Position numbers and translations under genes: made by a program. Below the pieces are notes generated by a model that saw nothing but the letters and a program-made list of their open reading frames with translations, had not been told where the DNA came from and searched no databases. Positions 1-9,412 of a stretch of DNA of 21,391 nucleotides are shown here, piece after piece; positions within the stretch are counted from its first letter, which is position 1, and the number at the start of each line of letters is the position of its first letter. Source of the stretch: Chara braunii (taxonomy: Eukaryota > Streptophyta > Charophyceae > Charales > Characeae); the NCBI GenBank assembly GCA_003427395.1, contig BFEA01000148.1:157104-178494 (forward strand), read 5' to 3'.

Positions 1-22
1 TCTCTCTCTCTCTCTCTCTCTC
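1..22 (+). repeat. (TC)n microsatellite, cut by window edge
   Basis: An uninterrupted TC dinucleotide run; the counterpart in the right LTR is at 11042-11074. Confidence 0.95.
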
Positions 23-576
23 CTCTTGAATGATGGTGTGTCTAAATGATTGTCCCGCTCTTGAATGGGAATGAGTTGGCACTCTTTCTGAAAGAACTTC
101 TTCCGGAACTCTTCCATTAGTTTCCTGGGTAATCCTCCTGCGCAAGGACCCTGTCTTCTTGTCTTGTGAATGGTGGATGCATGTGTACTGAGTAATGCGA
201 TCCATCTTTTCCTGTGCATGTCTCATTTTCGCACCTTCCACAGTGAGTACATGTATGAAATGTGTAACTCTTTTGTTGATTAGACGATTGTCGTCGGGAT
301 TTTGTTCAAGAATGCAAGAGTGTTTAGATATGTAGCTCTGTCTGTACTGCACATGCCATCTGCCTTATGCTGCATGACATCAGGAGCCGAGCCACGAGGC
401 GGCCTCGAAAAACAAGGCGCCAAGGATCAACGTTGTGTTGAACTGATCGGTCCCTTAGTCATCTTCATGGTCAGGCTGATCTGTGTTTGCTCTCTCTCTC
501 TTGTGTCAAAAAGATTGACTGGGGGACGCGCGAATCGCTTTTGATGACGTCTCAGAATATTCTGTGATTGATTGAC

Positions 577-1041
577 ATGTGGACTGACAAGTACCCTCCG
601 ATTGGGCGCCAGCCTCCCGTATCTCCCATCCCAACGCGACCTTTTCCCTACAGTGAGGAAAGGACACGTGTATGTGAGTGGGACGTACGAGAAGCCGTCG
701 CACAAATCGGCAGGCACTATTACTTCCCTCCGGCCGATCGTTGTTCAGGGTTCGTAGCACCGGATTTGTCATTATCGATACACACTTTCCACCCTACTCG
801 ATATTGTTGTCGTTTAACGAGCTGATTGTCATTCCGTGGACGGCAGTGGCGCCCCATTGGCCCCACACTCTGTGCACGGAGTGCCAACGGTTTCGATCGC
901 TATGAATCGAAGGGCTTCCACTACCGAATATGGAGTGAGGACGAGCATAAGGAAAGAGCCACTCGACTGAGACCATCCACGTCAGACTCGGAACTGACCA
1001 GCGAACGACGACGAGATCTGATACGAAAACGAGACACGTGA
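577..1041 (+). pseudogene. LTR-encoded ORF, left copy (two frameshifts)
   Basis: An ATG at 577 opens a frame (MWTDKYPP...) that matches the ORF at 11628-12092 in the right LTR. By comparison this copy lost a base near 765 (GTAGCACC against GTAGACGCC) and gained a G near 889 (AACGGTTTC against AACGTTTC). The coding frame therefore runs from frame 1 to frame 3 and back to frame 1, ending at the same TGA. Recognisable parts are the proline-rich N-terminus, a CEWDVREAVAQ segment, the FVIIDTHFPPYSILL core, PWTAVAPHWPHTLCTEC with its CxxC, and a charged C-terminus ending RKRDT. No known family is recognised. The frameshifts suggest decay after insertion. Confidence 0.6.
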
Positions 1042-1335
1042 AGCGTGCCAAAGCCTTTCCGTTCCAAACGACGGGCCGTAGCCCGGTGGGAAGCCCGACA
1101 GTACTTTTTGTATTGAATTTGGATCTTTCTGTTTTCGCGCCATGACCGCGCGCGCATTCCGCGACGCGCGAAATTAATCGACTTGCTAGATCGGACCTAC
1201 ATGGGGGATTTCAGTTCCATCTGTGTCCCCACACTCAATTTCCAAAAATCCTTGGCACACCCCATCTTGCTGTTTTTCTGGGCCTCTTTCTGCCTGCCTA
1301 GCACTCCGAATGGAAGACAGCATAGGGCGTGAGGT

Positions 1336-1348
1336 TGGTATCGGAGCC
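1336..1348 (+). other. Primer-binding site (tRNA-iMet type)
   Basis: TGGTATCGGAGCC directly follows the 5' LTR and matches the usual plant-type PBS TGGTATCAGAGC except for A to G at 1343. It marks the minus-strand DNA priming site and sets the plus orientation of element A. Confidence 0.85.
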
Positions 1349-1375
1349 GACACGTGCCGGTTCTAATGATAGTAA

Positions 1376-1978
1376 GTGGAACAGGCGAGAGGTAGGAGAG
1401 ACCCTCAACTAACTCGTCAGGATCGCCTAGTAACCCGGTCTCAGTCTAGTGCGGCTGCACCAGCAATACCAACGGTGGACGGTACTAGGGTAATCGTTAG
1501 CATCCCTGCCCCCTTCCCCTTCTTCCCTAACCATACTCATCCCGAGGCTTGGCTGGAAGCTGTCGAAGCTCCGAACTACAGCCCTGCCGATCTCCCCCGC
1601 GTTCTGACATTGCTACTCCGCGACACGTCACATGACGGGTTTAGGAAACATACATGGGTAGATTGGGCTACTTTCAAGACAACCTTTTTGGCTCGATTCG
1701 ATACAGTCAGTGAAGATGCCGCCTGGTACGTGCAAAAAAATCGACCCCAAGGACTAGGGGAGTTGTTGCCCGATTTCATTGATCGGTTTCAAACCACGTT
1801 GGACAAATCCGGGCGGGATGAGAAATCCGCTCGAGATTTGTTCATCGATCAGCTACGAAGTCCGACACTGAAAGGAAAATTGCAGAAAAAGGTTCCACCG
1901 AAAACACACCTGTTATCGGCTATCATCACTAAAGCGTTGGAACTAGACTTGGCTGATACAAAAAAATATATCAGCTAG
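1376..1978 (+). pseudogene. gag: gag, matrix/capsid part (Retrotrans_gag-like)
   Basis: An open frame of about 200 codons, starting after a cluster of stops, with no ATG near the beginning; the original start may lie upstream or be lost. The segment from WLEAVEA through TFKTTFLARF, FIDRFQTTLDKSG and LFIDQLRSPTLKGKL follows the pattern of the Ty3/Gypsy gag capsid domain, which assembles the virus-like particle. A single in-frame TAG (1976-1978) separates it from the nucleocapsid part, which continues in the same frame (GDEDITDTIQ...), so this is one gene broken by a nonsense change. Confidence 0.8.
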
Positions 1979-3160
1979 GGAGACGAGGACATTACAGATA
2001 CCATACAGGATGTAACGGCCAAAAGGCGATCATGGCTACAGGCGGTCGAACGGTTTTATCCCCGCCCCGACCATGACCTTCCCGGCGGGATTGTTTCCAA
2101 TATCCCGACTGCTTCTCTTCCCTCTCCCCCGGTGAATCAATCGATCGCAGTCGTTAGAAGCGGAACTTCATCTGATCCCCCCTCGCCGGCCGGAACCAAT
2201 CTACACCTTGCCCAGATGATCCACACGGCTACTACTAAGCAGTCCGAATGGATGGGCAACCTGATCCAAATGCAGGCCGCTCATATGGAACGAATGGAAC
2301 AAATAATGAGCAGGCTCATTAAGCCTAATCCAGCTCCTGCTTGGCCTGCCCCTACATCGTTTCCGCTCTTACCTACTCCCTTTGCTCCAGAATTCGCCCC
2401 TCAGTTTCCCCATCTAGCTAATCCAGCAAGAAAAATCGAGTGTTTTAACTGCAAACAGCCCGNGCATTTCGCCAGGGACTGCCCGCANNCGAAACGAAAT
2501 CAGCCTCCCCCTGTTGCGGCCCCCATCGCCCTTAATCAAGGACGAGTGGCTGCTCTGATGGACATAGACCAGGGAGAAGAGCTCGTAGCATATGCTCCAG
2601 AACAGCCTTCCTCTTCGACGATAATAGCGTCGACCTCAGGAGCTTCTTCCTCTGACGCTGCTGACGTGGTCGATCCCCTCGAGTATTTCCGTCTTGCCGG
2701 AATGATCGGAGCGATCCGATCGGCCCAGGATGATCTAGAGTGGGACGATCGCGAGTCCAATCCTAGACCACAGTTTCGGAAAGGAGATATTGATGTATTG
2801 AAAACGCTCAAGCAATTAGATATTCGTGTACCTATACCAGTAGGACATCTGCTCACCATATCTGAAGCAGCGAACGATAAACTTCTACAACATTGCGAGA
2901 AAAATCAAAAGCGCTTCACCTATCAGCGCATACAACGGATGTTGAAGAAGAAGGAAGGAAACGAGGAGATAGCACCTCCTGAGCCGGACACGAAAGAACC
3001 CGAAGCCGCACGAATAGCAGCGATCTCTTTAGCAGAAAAGGATCACTTCGTACGAGCTCGGCCAATACTATGGAAAAGTGCAGAATGTGGCTGTGAAGTT
3101 TGGGGTAAACCGTTTAATGCCCTAATCGACACAGGGTCCCTTCGTACGAGCTCGGCCTAA
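1979..3160 (+). pseudogene. gag-pro: gag nucleocapsid (CCHC knuckle) and start of protease
   Basis: Same frame as the capsid part. A CX2CX4HX4C zinc knuckle at 2441-2482 (CFNCKQP-x-HFARDC) is the RNA-binding nucleocapsid motif; the unresolved codon GNG falls where Gly is usual. A serine-rich, acidic linker follows, then the aspartic protease active site LIDTGS at about 3124-3141. The normal sequence after DTGS is replaced by an 18-base copy of 3046-3063, and the frame ends at TAA 3158-3160. Three N bases lie in or beside the knuckle. Confidence 0.8.
3046..3157 (+). repeat. 18-bp direct repeat flanking the protease active site
   Basis: CTTCGTACGAGCTCGGCC occurs at 3046-3063 and at 3140-3157. 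The second copy follows the DTGS codons directly and leads into the TAA stop at 3158, which suggests a template-switch or slippage scar. Confidence 0.9.
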
Positions 3161-4666
3161 TTGACTGCAGTGGCCATATCATTGGAGACTGTTAAAAAGA
3201 CGAGACGACTTGGATCCATTCTTCCTCAACTTGGCAAAGACAACTATGGCTCTGCTGATGAGGAAGCAATGAACATTATAGGCATTATCGAGAACGTGGC
3301 GGTAAAGGTCAGGCGAGTACACGTCCTTGTTAACGCACTCGTAATAGATGTACGTTCCTACTCTGTGTTGTTGGGATTACCTTGGGCAATGGCGGTGGGC
3401 GCACGTCTGCATTTCGATTCGAGACAACTGATACTCACACAAACCGGGGGAAAACCTCAAACTGTTCCTTTGCGAGTTTCCACCCGAACGATAAAACAGA
3501 TCCCTAGCCCGGCTCAAATAGGGATGATTCGATGCATTGATCCCGAGGAGTGCTCCCCCTCACGCCTCGGGGATGGAATCAGGGAACGAGAATACGAAGA
3601 AGAGATGACCAGTAAAGAGGAATGGAAGCATCTGGTTGAACTTTTCGAACATGAAACCCCTGAAGAATTTCGAGTGTGCCCCGACACCGCTCGAAGCTTC
3701 CACATGGATTCTGAAGACAGTGCATTCACGCCTCTAACAACCCAGGTCAGTCCTTCAGTCCTCCTCGGGGAACCCATATTACAAGTTTCCGATGTGGCTG
3801 ATGATTTGGAACCCCCTCGCACCTTGTACGAGGGAGCTCTTTCCTTACCAACGCGTTATCAGCAAACGGAACAGTACTTAGACGTTTCTGTTTTTCCACC
3901 CCGATCGTTACTAACGACAGGAGCCACCATCGCCTTGATTAAACAAGAAGCGAAAGCACCGGTAAACGATATACCTAATTTGATGCAAGAAATGACGGAT
4001 CTAACAGGGCTAACTGTGGAACCGACTTCGGTTGGTTCAGAGACTGATGCTGAAACTAAAGAAACGGAGATGATCAGCCCCGCTGAGTCCCATATGATAG
4101 CAATTATTTTTTTTGTTCGCACCAGTAGTTCCGTTTTCTCTAGTATCCATGAGCGGCGGGAACGGCCGGTTGATTGGATCGATATGCCCCTTAATATCTC
4201 CGGGGAATCGACAATCACCCTCCCGAGTCACGTTCCCGCGGAACTTCAGAAGTCGTTAATCTGTGTATTGAATGGTTACGCAGAAGTGCTGAGCGTGCAT
4301 GACAATGATATTGGGTTAACTAATGTAATTGAACATGTCATTCTCACGGGAGATCATCCGCCCATTAGCTGCATTCCCTACCGATACTCGCAAGCTCAAC
4401 GATCGGCCACCTTTCAGCGGATTAAGGAGTTCGAAGCTAATGGATGGATCGAACCCGCTATAGGACCATGGTCTTTTCCTGTAGTGATAGTACCCAAGAA
4501 GGCTGGGGGGATTCGCATTTGCATTGATTATCGAAAGCTGAATGATATCACGATTAAAGATGTGTATCCCCTCCCCCGGATTGATGAGTTATTGAATGCG
4601 ATTGGGAGTGCTCGATTTTTCAGCAAGTTTGATGTTCGCCATGGGTTCCATCATCTTCTTATCTGA
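3161..4666 (+). pseudogene. pol: pol: protease C-terminus, linker, reverse transcriptase N-terminal half
   Basis: Continues the gag frame. VIDVRSYSVLLGLPWA at about 3340-3390 is the C-terminal protease motif (D..LLG.PW). A long acidic linker of unclear role follows to about 4300. Reverse transcriptase then begins: the fingers read WIEPAIGPWSFPVVIVPKK and ICIDYRKLND, and motif A reads FFSKFDVRHGFHH with the catalytic Asp kept. The frame stops at TGA 4664-4666, where the next codons (KEDRSKTRF) continue the same RT; an Arg CGA to TGA change is the simplest explanation. Confidence 0.85.
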
Positions 4667-5332
4667 AAAGAAGATCGTTCGAAAACCAGGTTTGTGCTTT
4701 TCGAAGGTACGTGGCAATGGATTCAATGCCCGATGGGTATCTGCAACGCCCCTGCGACTTTTCAGCGGATCATCAACATGGCTTTTCAGAATTTCGTGCG
4801 GAAGACTCGCCTGGCACAGAGCATCATCAACTACTGCGTGATTGTGTACATGGATGACATCCTAGTGTATTCGAGTTCCTACGAGGGACACGTGCAACAC
4901 ATCGAATGGGCACTGCATGCGTTACGAGATGCAGGTTTCAAGGTAGTGCTTGAGAAGTGTCAGTTTTTCCTCACCAGCATTTCTTTCCTGGGGCACGTGG
5001 TGACAGACAAGGGACTCCAATCAGGGCCGCAAAAGGTGGCAGCTGTCAGGGACGCACTAGTGCCTACCACTATCATGCAAGTTCGCACCTTTCAAGGCCT
5101 AGCCTCGTATTACCGAAGATTTATCAAGGGCTTCGCGGCGATTGCAGGACCCCTCACAAATCTCCTGCGCAAGGATCAATTGTTGATCTGGACGCCGGAG
5201 TGCGATCAAGCGTTTTTCAAACTCAAGGCTGCTCTCATTTCGGCTCCGGTCCTTATAAGACCGGATCCCGAAAAATCTTTTGTTCTCATCACCGACTGGC
5301 AGCCAGAGGAGATTTCGGCGATCCTTGCCTAA
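4667..5332 (+). pseudogene. pol: pol: reverse transcriptase palm/thumb and RNase H start
   Basis: In frame with the preceding block. RT motif B appears as CPMGICNAPATFQR. The catalytic YMDD box is intact at 4847-4858 (VYMDDILVYSS). The thumb reads LEKCQFF..SISFLGHVV and VRTFQGLASYYRRFIKGFAAIAGPL, then LRKDQ..WTPECDQAFFKLKAAL. The RNase H domain opens with LITDWQPEEISAILA, which carries the first catalytic Asp. TAA at 5330-5332 occupies a position where related elements usually have Gln (CAA). Confidence 0.88.
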
Positions 5333-5749
5333 GTGGGACCGAGCGGACTCGAGAGTGTAGTGGAGTATGCGTCCAAATCAGTGCCCGCCTGCAAGCGCAA
5401 TTACGCCGCTCCAACGGGTGAATGCTATGCGGCTCTCTGGGGAATCAGTCACTTCCGTGCTTACCTGTACGGGCGAAAATTCACCCTAGTGACTGATCAT
5501 GAGCCCCTGTTGGCTCTAAAGAAGTCGAAGGATTACTCGAACATGATCGGGCGATGGGCAACGGTGCTGCAGAGCATGGACTTTGACATTCGTCATCGAA
5601 AGCACGAGAGACACGGGAATGTGGACGAACTGACACGACTGCACCGGCCTGAGAAGGTTCCAAAGGGTGAGGAGGTAATTCGGTGGAACGAACCCGAACA
5701 GGAGATCGGACCTCGGTACGGCCAAGTGGAGATTTTATCGAAGCAGTAA
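5333..5749 (+). pseudogene. pol: pol: RNase H domain
   Basis: Continues the RNase H frame. VVEYASKSVPACKRNYAAPTGECYAALWGISHFRAYLYG holds the second acidic residue (GECYA). KFTLVTDHEPLLALKK contains the TDH motif, and WATVLQSMDFDIRHRKHERHGNVDELTR is the typical C-terminal RNase H/connection segment. RNase H degrades the RNA strand of the RNA-DNA hybrid during reverse transcription. The frame ends at TAA 5747-5749 and stays open in the same frame beyond it. That stop could be another nonsense change or a real boundary before the PHD-integrase part. Confidence 0.85.
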
Positions 5750-6411
5750 GTGACACAAGGACTAATTGGTCTGTTCTGCTCTCCCTGCATCCCCTCCTCC
5801 TCTGCCACCATGACTACCCCACTTGCCTCCACAACCCCTTCTTCTCCTACTAATTCTGCCCCTCTTACTTCCTCAGCTTTCTTCGACACCCTCCCCGATA
5901 AATTCTGTTATTTTTGTACATGTATTGCACGGGTTTACGGGGTCGACTGTTATTCCTTCGAGACCGGATTTGTCGATTGGGTAGAATGTGCCACGTGTGT
6001 CAACCGTGCACACGGGGCCTGCGTTCAATATCGGACGAGTAGCAAGGAATGGAGGTGCCCCCTGTGTAGAACGAACAAGCTCCCCACGGAGGTTCGATTC
6101 GAGGCCGCCCATACGGACGGTCTTGAATACGACGAAAAATACCGACGGGCGAAAGTCTGGACGGATAAAATTTTATTGGCAAAATTACCAGGATTATCAT
6201 TGGGCCACCTCACCAAACACGACAGACGTAGGGCGACCGAGAGATCTCGGGACTATCAATGGATCAACGGTCATTTGGAAAAACGTAAAACTGACGGATC
6301 GGGCTCGTGGCTGACAGTTCCCCATCCCTTCCAGAGATACAATTGGATCCGATCTGCTCACGAGGAACAGGCCGCTCATTTCGCGATACGTGTCACGGAG
6401 ACCAGAATCGA
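5750..6411 (+). pseudogene. pol: PHD-type zinc finger fused to integrase N-terminus
   Basis: First ATG at 5810, followed by a Ser/Thr/Pro-rich stretch. Between 5906 and 6067 lies a C4HC3 pattern: CYFC, then about 22 residues to CATC, four residues to His, HGAC, then EWRCPLC. The spacing C-x2-C-x4-H-x2-C and the Trp two residues before the last Cys pair are PHD-finger hallmarks; PHD fingers usually read histone H3 tails. A basic linker follows, then the start of the integrase zinc-binding domain, AHEEQAAHFAIRV (two His). The protein then shifts frame near 6405-6412; this frame would run on as shadow to 6613. A targeting role is inference. Confidence 0.75.
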
Positions 6412-6660
6412 TGGTTCTGGTCCAATATACGAGATGATGTCAAATACATTGCCGCTAACTGTTTGGTCTGTGCCGCTGATCGCGCCCCTATACGGGGGCC
6501 AAACACGATCGTGCCAACGGAAGTATAGCGTCCTTTCCAGCGAGTCAGTAGGGACACGACAGATATTGACGTACCACCTGGCCGAAACCGCTGTGAATAT
6601 TACATCCTATTAGTTTTAATTGATAATTTTTCCAAATACATCGAAGTAATTCAAAGGTGA
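6412..6660 (+). pseudogene. pol: integrase: CxxC of HHCC finger and start of catalytic core
   Basis: Frame 1 carries RWFWSNIRDDVKYIAANCLVCAADRAP, which supplies the C-x2-C of the integrase HHCC finger whose His pair is in the previous frame. After an in-frame TAG (6526-6528) the core begins with RDTTDIDVPPGR, holding the first catalytic Asp, and YILLVLIDNFSKYIEV, a typical core beta-strand segment. The frame ends at TGA 6658-6660. The next expected block with the second catalytic Asp is absent. Confidence 0.8.
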
Positions 6661-7069
6661 GGTAGAGGAACTGCTTGCGCAAAGGGGCGTCACGCTCTGT
6701 CATACGGCACCCCACGTATCTCAGTCGAACGGGTTGGCCGAGAATGCCAACCGTATGATTAAAACCGCCCCTCGCAGGAACTTAGCAACACACGACACGC
6801 GTCCTTGGCTCGAGATCGTATATCAGATCGTTGGGATCCACCGGGCCACCCCTCATGAGTCTACGGGGTTTACCCCCTTTCAGCTTCGAACTAATAGCCT
6901 CCCCTGTGTCGATTACCGGGGTAACTTGGAAATTGCCGAAGCAGGGGGTAGAGACACTCGTGCGGCCCTCAAGACCAAGGCCAAAAGGTACACCGATTTG
7001 ATGGAACGGGCCGTTCCGAAGCTAGCCCGAAAAAGACAAAGGATGACCGAGCTGGCCCACGGTAGATAG
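6661..7069 (+). pseudogene. pol: integrase: end of catalytic core and C-terminal linker
   Basis: Frame 2 resumes at about 6662 with EELLAQRGVTLCHTAPHVSQSNGLAENANRMIK, which carries the catalytic Glu in the usual SNG.xE context. Then follow WLEIVYQIVGIHRATPHESTGFTPFQL and a helical linker to TAG 7067-7069. Compared with the Ty3/Gypsy integrase plan, the segment between IEV (about 6652) and EELL, including the second catalytic Asp, is missing, so the core is inactive. Confidence 0.82.
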
Positions 7070-7123
7070 GTCTGTAGCTACGAGGCCCGGAACGGAAATG
7101 CTGGGCCCCAGTACTAGTATAAA

Positions 7124-7426
7124 TTGGGGGACCTAGTGCAGGTCCGTAAATGTGCACGCGACCGGAAACTCGCTCCCAAATTCTCTGGCTGTTTTCACGT
7201 TGTCGAACTCGGGCCCAACGGCACTAACACGGTGCATATCGCGCCTGAGGCCAGCGCCAACCATAGCTACGTCCCCATCGTCAGACACACCTCCTACCTC
7301 CGTCTCCTTCCTCCTTCCGATTTTCCTCCCTCTTCTTCCTCGGAAAGCGAGGAAAACGACGACGATCTAACCCTCTCTCCTTTTTTTCCCTCTTGTCCCT
7401 CGTCCTCCTCTCCGACCTCGCCATGA
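7124..7426 (+). pseudogene. pol: integrase C-terminal GPY/F-like module
   Basis: GDLVQVRK..RKLAPKFSGCFHVVELGPNGTNTVHI matches the GPY/F-type C-terminal domain of Ty3/Gypsy integrases, though the GPY position reads SGC. HTSYLRLLPPS follows, then a Ser/acidic tail (SSSSESEENDDD). No chromodomain follows, unlike element C. Stops at 7067 and about 7118 separate this block from the core in the same frame. Its TGA (7424-7426) overlaps the ATG of the next ORF as ATGA. Confidence 0.75.
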
Positions 7427-7794
7427 GTTTCATCACGGAGCAGGTTCTCGACGCACAACTGAGGCAGCCATGTGGCCACATCTTAGAGATCCGGCAATGT
7501 TGTCACCCTCGGCTCAATACGGATCTCCGCCGTTTGATGCGATTCTTCTGCGACGAAGGTATCTGTGCCGCCGCCGTGTTTCGGATAGAAGGAAGCCCTC
7601 ACGCGATAGTGTTCGCGGAGGTTACTGCAGTTCATCGGCGAGCGGGTCTCAGAACGAGCCACGTCACCACAGTGGCGGGATTCACCGACGACATCAGCTC
7701 GGTCAATCCGCTGCGGCATACCACGATCTTGGCCTCGCTGCGCGAGTGGACGGAGCAAGTGTCCAACGTGTGGCAGCGCGTCCTCGCCCGGTGA
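7423..7794 (+). CDS. accessory ORF 1 downstream of pol (123 aa, unknown family)
   Basis: An intact frame from the ATG at 7423 (CCATGAG) to TGA 7792-7794, beginning MSFITEQVLDAQLRQ. The protein has a Cys/His-containing N-terminal half (CGHILEIRQCCH), an alternating hydrophobic stretch (AAAVFRIEGSPHAIVFAEVTAVH) and a C-terminal amphipathic segment (LASLREWTEQVSNVWQRVLAR). I do not recognise the family and see no signal peptide or membrane segment. Its start codon overlaps the pol stop in ATGA, an arrangement that allows termination-reinitiation in other viruses and retroelements. It is the only pol-adjacent frame without a stop, so it may be the best-preserved product of element A. Confidence 0.55.
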   Translation: MSFITEQVLDAQLRQPCGHILEIRQCCHPRLNTDLRRLMRFFCDEGICAAAVFRIEGSPHAIVFAEVTAVHRRAGLRTSHVTTVAGFTDDISSVNPLRHTTILASLREWTEQVSNVWQRVLAR

Positions 7795-7901
7795 GGGTAT
7801 AACATCATCCTGATCTTTGCATCGGACCGTGACGGTATTCGCCGATCACCGCGCGAGCGGCCAGTTGCGATCCCGACCATCGTCCCCTTCCTCCATCCCC
7901 A

Positions 7902-8934
7902 ATGAACCACGCTGCTCTTCTCGCTCCTCTCTCCATCTTTGGTCTCCCCTCTCTCTTCCCCACCTTCTGGCAATCCGATCTTCACCCTTCTCTTTCCTTC
8001 TCGTTTGAGCCTTTTCCAGTCCCTCTTATCATTCCTGGACATTGGCGATTGTGGCGCGAAACTTTTTAGGAGTTGTCCTTTTGCTTGGCCAGAGTACTGG
8101 TGACGTGGATGGGCACTAGCGAGCATCCCACGTGGATTGAGAATCCGAAGCTGTTGATCATACAGTGTTGGAGGACTAACACGGAAGGTGATCTTATTGG
8201 ATTCCTCTTTGGATCGGTACGACCGGGTCGCCGTCAATTGATTGCACAGGAGCTCATCGCACCGATCGTGCAATTGGCGGACGATCTCTCGCCTGACATC
8301 TACTTTCAGAGTGACAACAGTCCTGCTCCGTACATTTTCGAGCGATCCTTGGATCCGTACCTTCAGTGGACTTCGTGCTTGGAGGAACCTAGGGACTAGG
8401 ATACGCTTACCATCGTGGAAGGAGTATCTGAAGCCGTACGAGATCATCCCTTACGCCTTCTACCCGAGGGCAGAAGAAGTGGTGATCGACGACGACGACG
8501 AAGAAGAAGACGACGACGAGGAAACATCGGAGGAGGGAAGCTATAGTGAACATAGCGAAGGCGAGATGAGTGACGAGAAAGAGGAAGAAGAAGGAACCGG
8601 GTCCGAGTGGGAAGTCCCGCCGGAGAAAGCGATGCGCACTGGAACGGAAGCGGAAGATCCGGAAGTGGCGCGGAAGCGAGAAGAAATTGCCGCCGGGAAG
8701 CGCCAGCTGGCCTTCGCTAGCGAGGCTAGCCTGCGCATCGGTAGCCATCCAACCAGGGATCCGGAGCCGCCGAGGCCCGAAGATGGCGACCCTGCAGCCG
8801 CCACCTCAAGTACCGCGCGACGGAGACGGCGCCGATCCCCCTCCTCCTCCAGCCCCGCCCGTCCCCCAGTTCACCCACATACCAATGCGGGCGATAGGCC
8901 TTCGACCTCGGACGCTGCCCCGCCGACCCCTTGA
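7902..8934 (+). pseudogene. accessory ORF 2 with acidic C-terminal region (one stop, one frameshift)
   Basis: An ATG at 7902 opens frame 3 (MNHAALLAPLSIFGLPSLF...). It meets one in-frame TAG at 8067-8069 and resumes with LARVLVTWMGTSEHPTW, LIIQCWRTNTEGDLIGFLFGS, LIAQELIAPIVQLADDLSPD and LDPYLQWTSCLEE. Near 8390-8400 an extra base moves the frame to frame 1, where TRIRLPSWKEYLKPYEIIPYAFYP continues smoothly. The C-terminal part has a long Asp/Glu run (about 8487-8600), a basic patch (ARRRRRR) and a Pro/Ser-rich end. Family unknown; an env-like or Gag-partner role is only a guess from its position after integrase. Confidence 0.5.
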
Positions 8935-9412
8935 TTTTCTCACCCTCGAGCAGATCCGTACCCCCGTCACCTTCCCTTCCCATCCTTTCCATCCCCATCT
9001 TTTCCGCGACTTCTATTCTACCCGTCTACTCGCCACCGTCCACCCCCACGCCTCCCTTCAATCCACTGCCCCCACGTTCTGCTGGCACCTCCTGCTGTTC
9101 AGCGCTGCATGGGAGCGATCCAACGTCGTAGAAGTCTACTGCGTTGCCACGGAGACAATCCCTGTCTGTTGCCACTTCGAGATCTTTCGAGCGGCGCTTT
9201 TCCACAACGTCTTCTCTTTCTATCGCGATTACCTCGCTTCCCTACCCCGCAGTGGCGATCGTTTCCCCCGCTTCCACTGGATCATCCGATATGAGGAGCT
9301 TCCGGTGACGATGGAAGGGATGAATCGCTTCCTACCCCCACTCCCCCCCCGTCATCCCCGCGAGATCCCCGACATGTACCGCCTCTACTGGCCTATTCCA
9401 ACTAGGCGATAG
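8783..9412 (+). CDS. accessory ORF 3 (209 aa, overlaps accessory ORF 2)
   Basis: The best start is the ATG at 8783 (AAGATGGCG, A at -3 and G at +4), giving a Pro-rich N-terminus (MATLQPPPQVPRDGDG). The alternative ATG at 8885 would shorten it. A non-repetitive core follows: LDFLTLEQIRTPVTFPSHPF, TFCWHLLLFSAAWERSNVV, YCVATETIPVCCHFEIF and FSFYRDYLASLPRSGDRF. It overlaps accessory ORF 2 by about 150 bases in a different frame. The frame closes at TAG 9410-9412, but frame 3 across the same place is open and equally protein-like to 9713, so the native protein may have been longer. Family unknown; the hydrophobic core is not long enough to call a membrane helix. Confidence 0.45.
   Translation: MATLQPPPQVPRDGDGADPPPPPAPPVPQFTHIPMRAIGLRPRTLPRRPLDFLTLEQIRTPVTFPSHPFHPHLFRDFYSTRLLATVHPHASLQSTAPTFCWHLLLFSAAWERSNVVEVYCVATETIPVCCHFEIFRAALFHNVFSFYRDYLASLPRSGDRFPRFHWIIRYEELPVTMEGMNRFLPPLPPRHPREIPDMYRLYWPIPTRR

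Larger units (their letters stand above)
1..1335 (+). repeat. 5' LTR of element A (partial)
   Basis: This matches 11050-12391 nearly base for base from the pyrimidine repeat to the terminal GCGTGAGGTTG. The primer-binding site follows at once. The right copy and the related LTR at 16145-19210 continue with GCGTCACA after GAGGTTG. The left copy lacks this, so a short deletion at the LTR/PBS border is likely. The U3 promoter part expected upstream is outside the window. Confidence 0.9.

Noticed and set aside
302-544. An 80-codon plus-strand frame in the left LTR, with a longer version at 11225-11569
   Set aside because: The two LTR copies differ in both ends of the frame and the diverged LTR gives no matching protein, so coding is not supported.
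6000-6379. Several short minus- and plus-strand frames over the PHD-integrase part
   Set aside because: Shadows of the zinc finger and integrase frame, which has recognisable motifs.
7632-8447. A 271-codon minus-strand frame across accessory ORFs 1 and 2
   Set aside because: Antisense shadow with arginine-rich, unpatterned composition; the plus strand has more protein-like frames and a stop-start junction.
8407-8804. Minus-strand frames opposite the Asp/Glu-rich region
   Set aside because: They arise from the GAC/GAA repeats of accessory ORF 2 and read as low-complexity Phe/Val/Ser.
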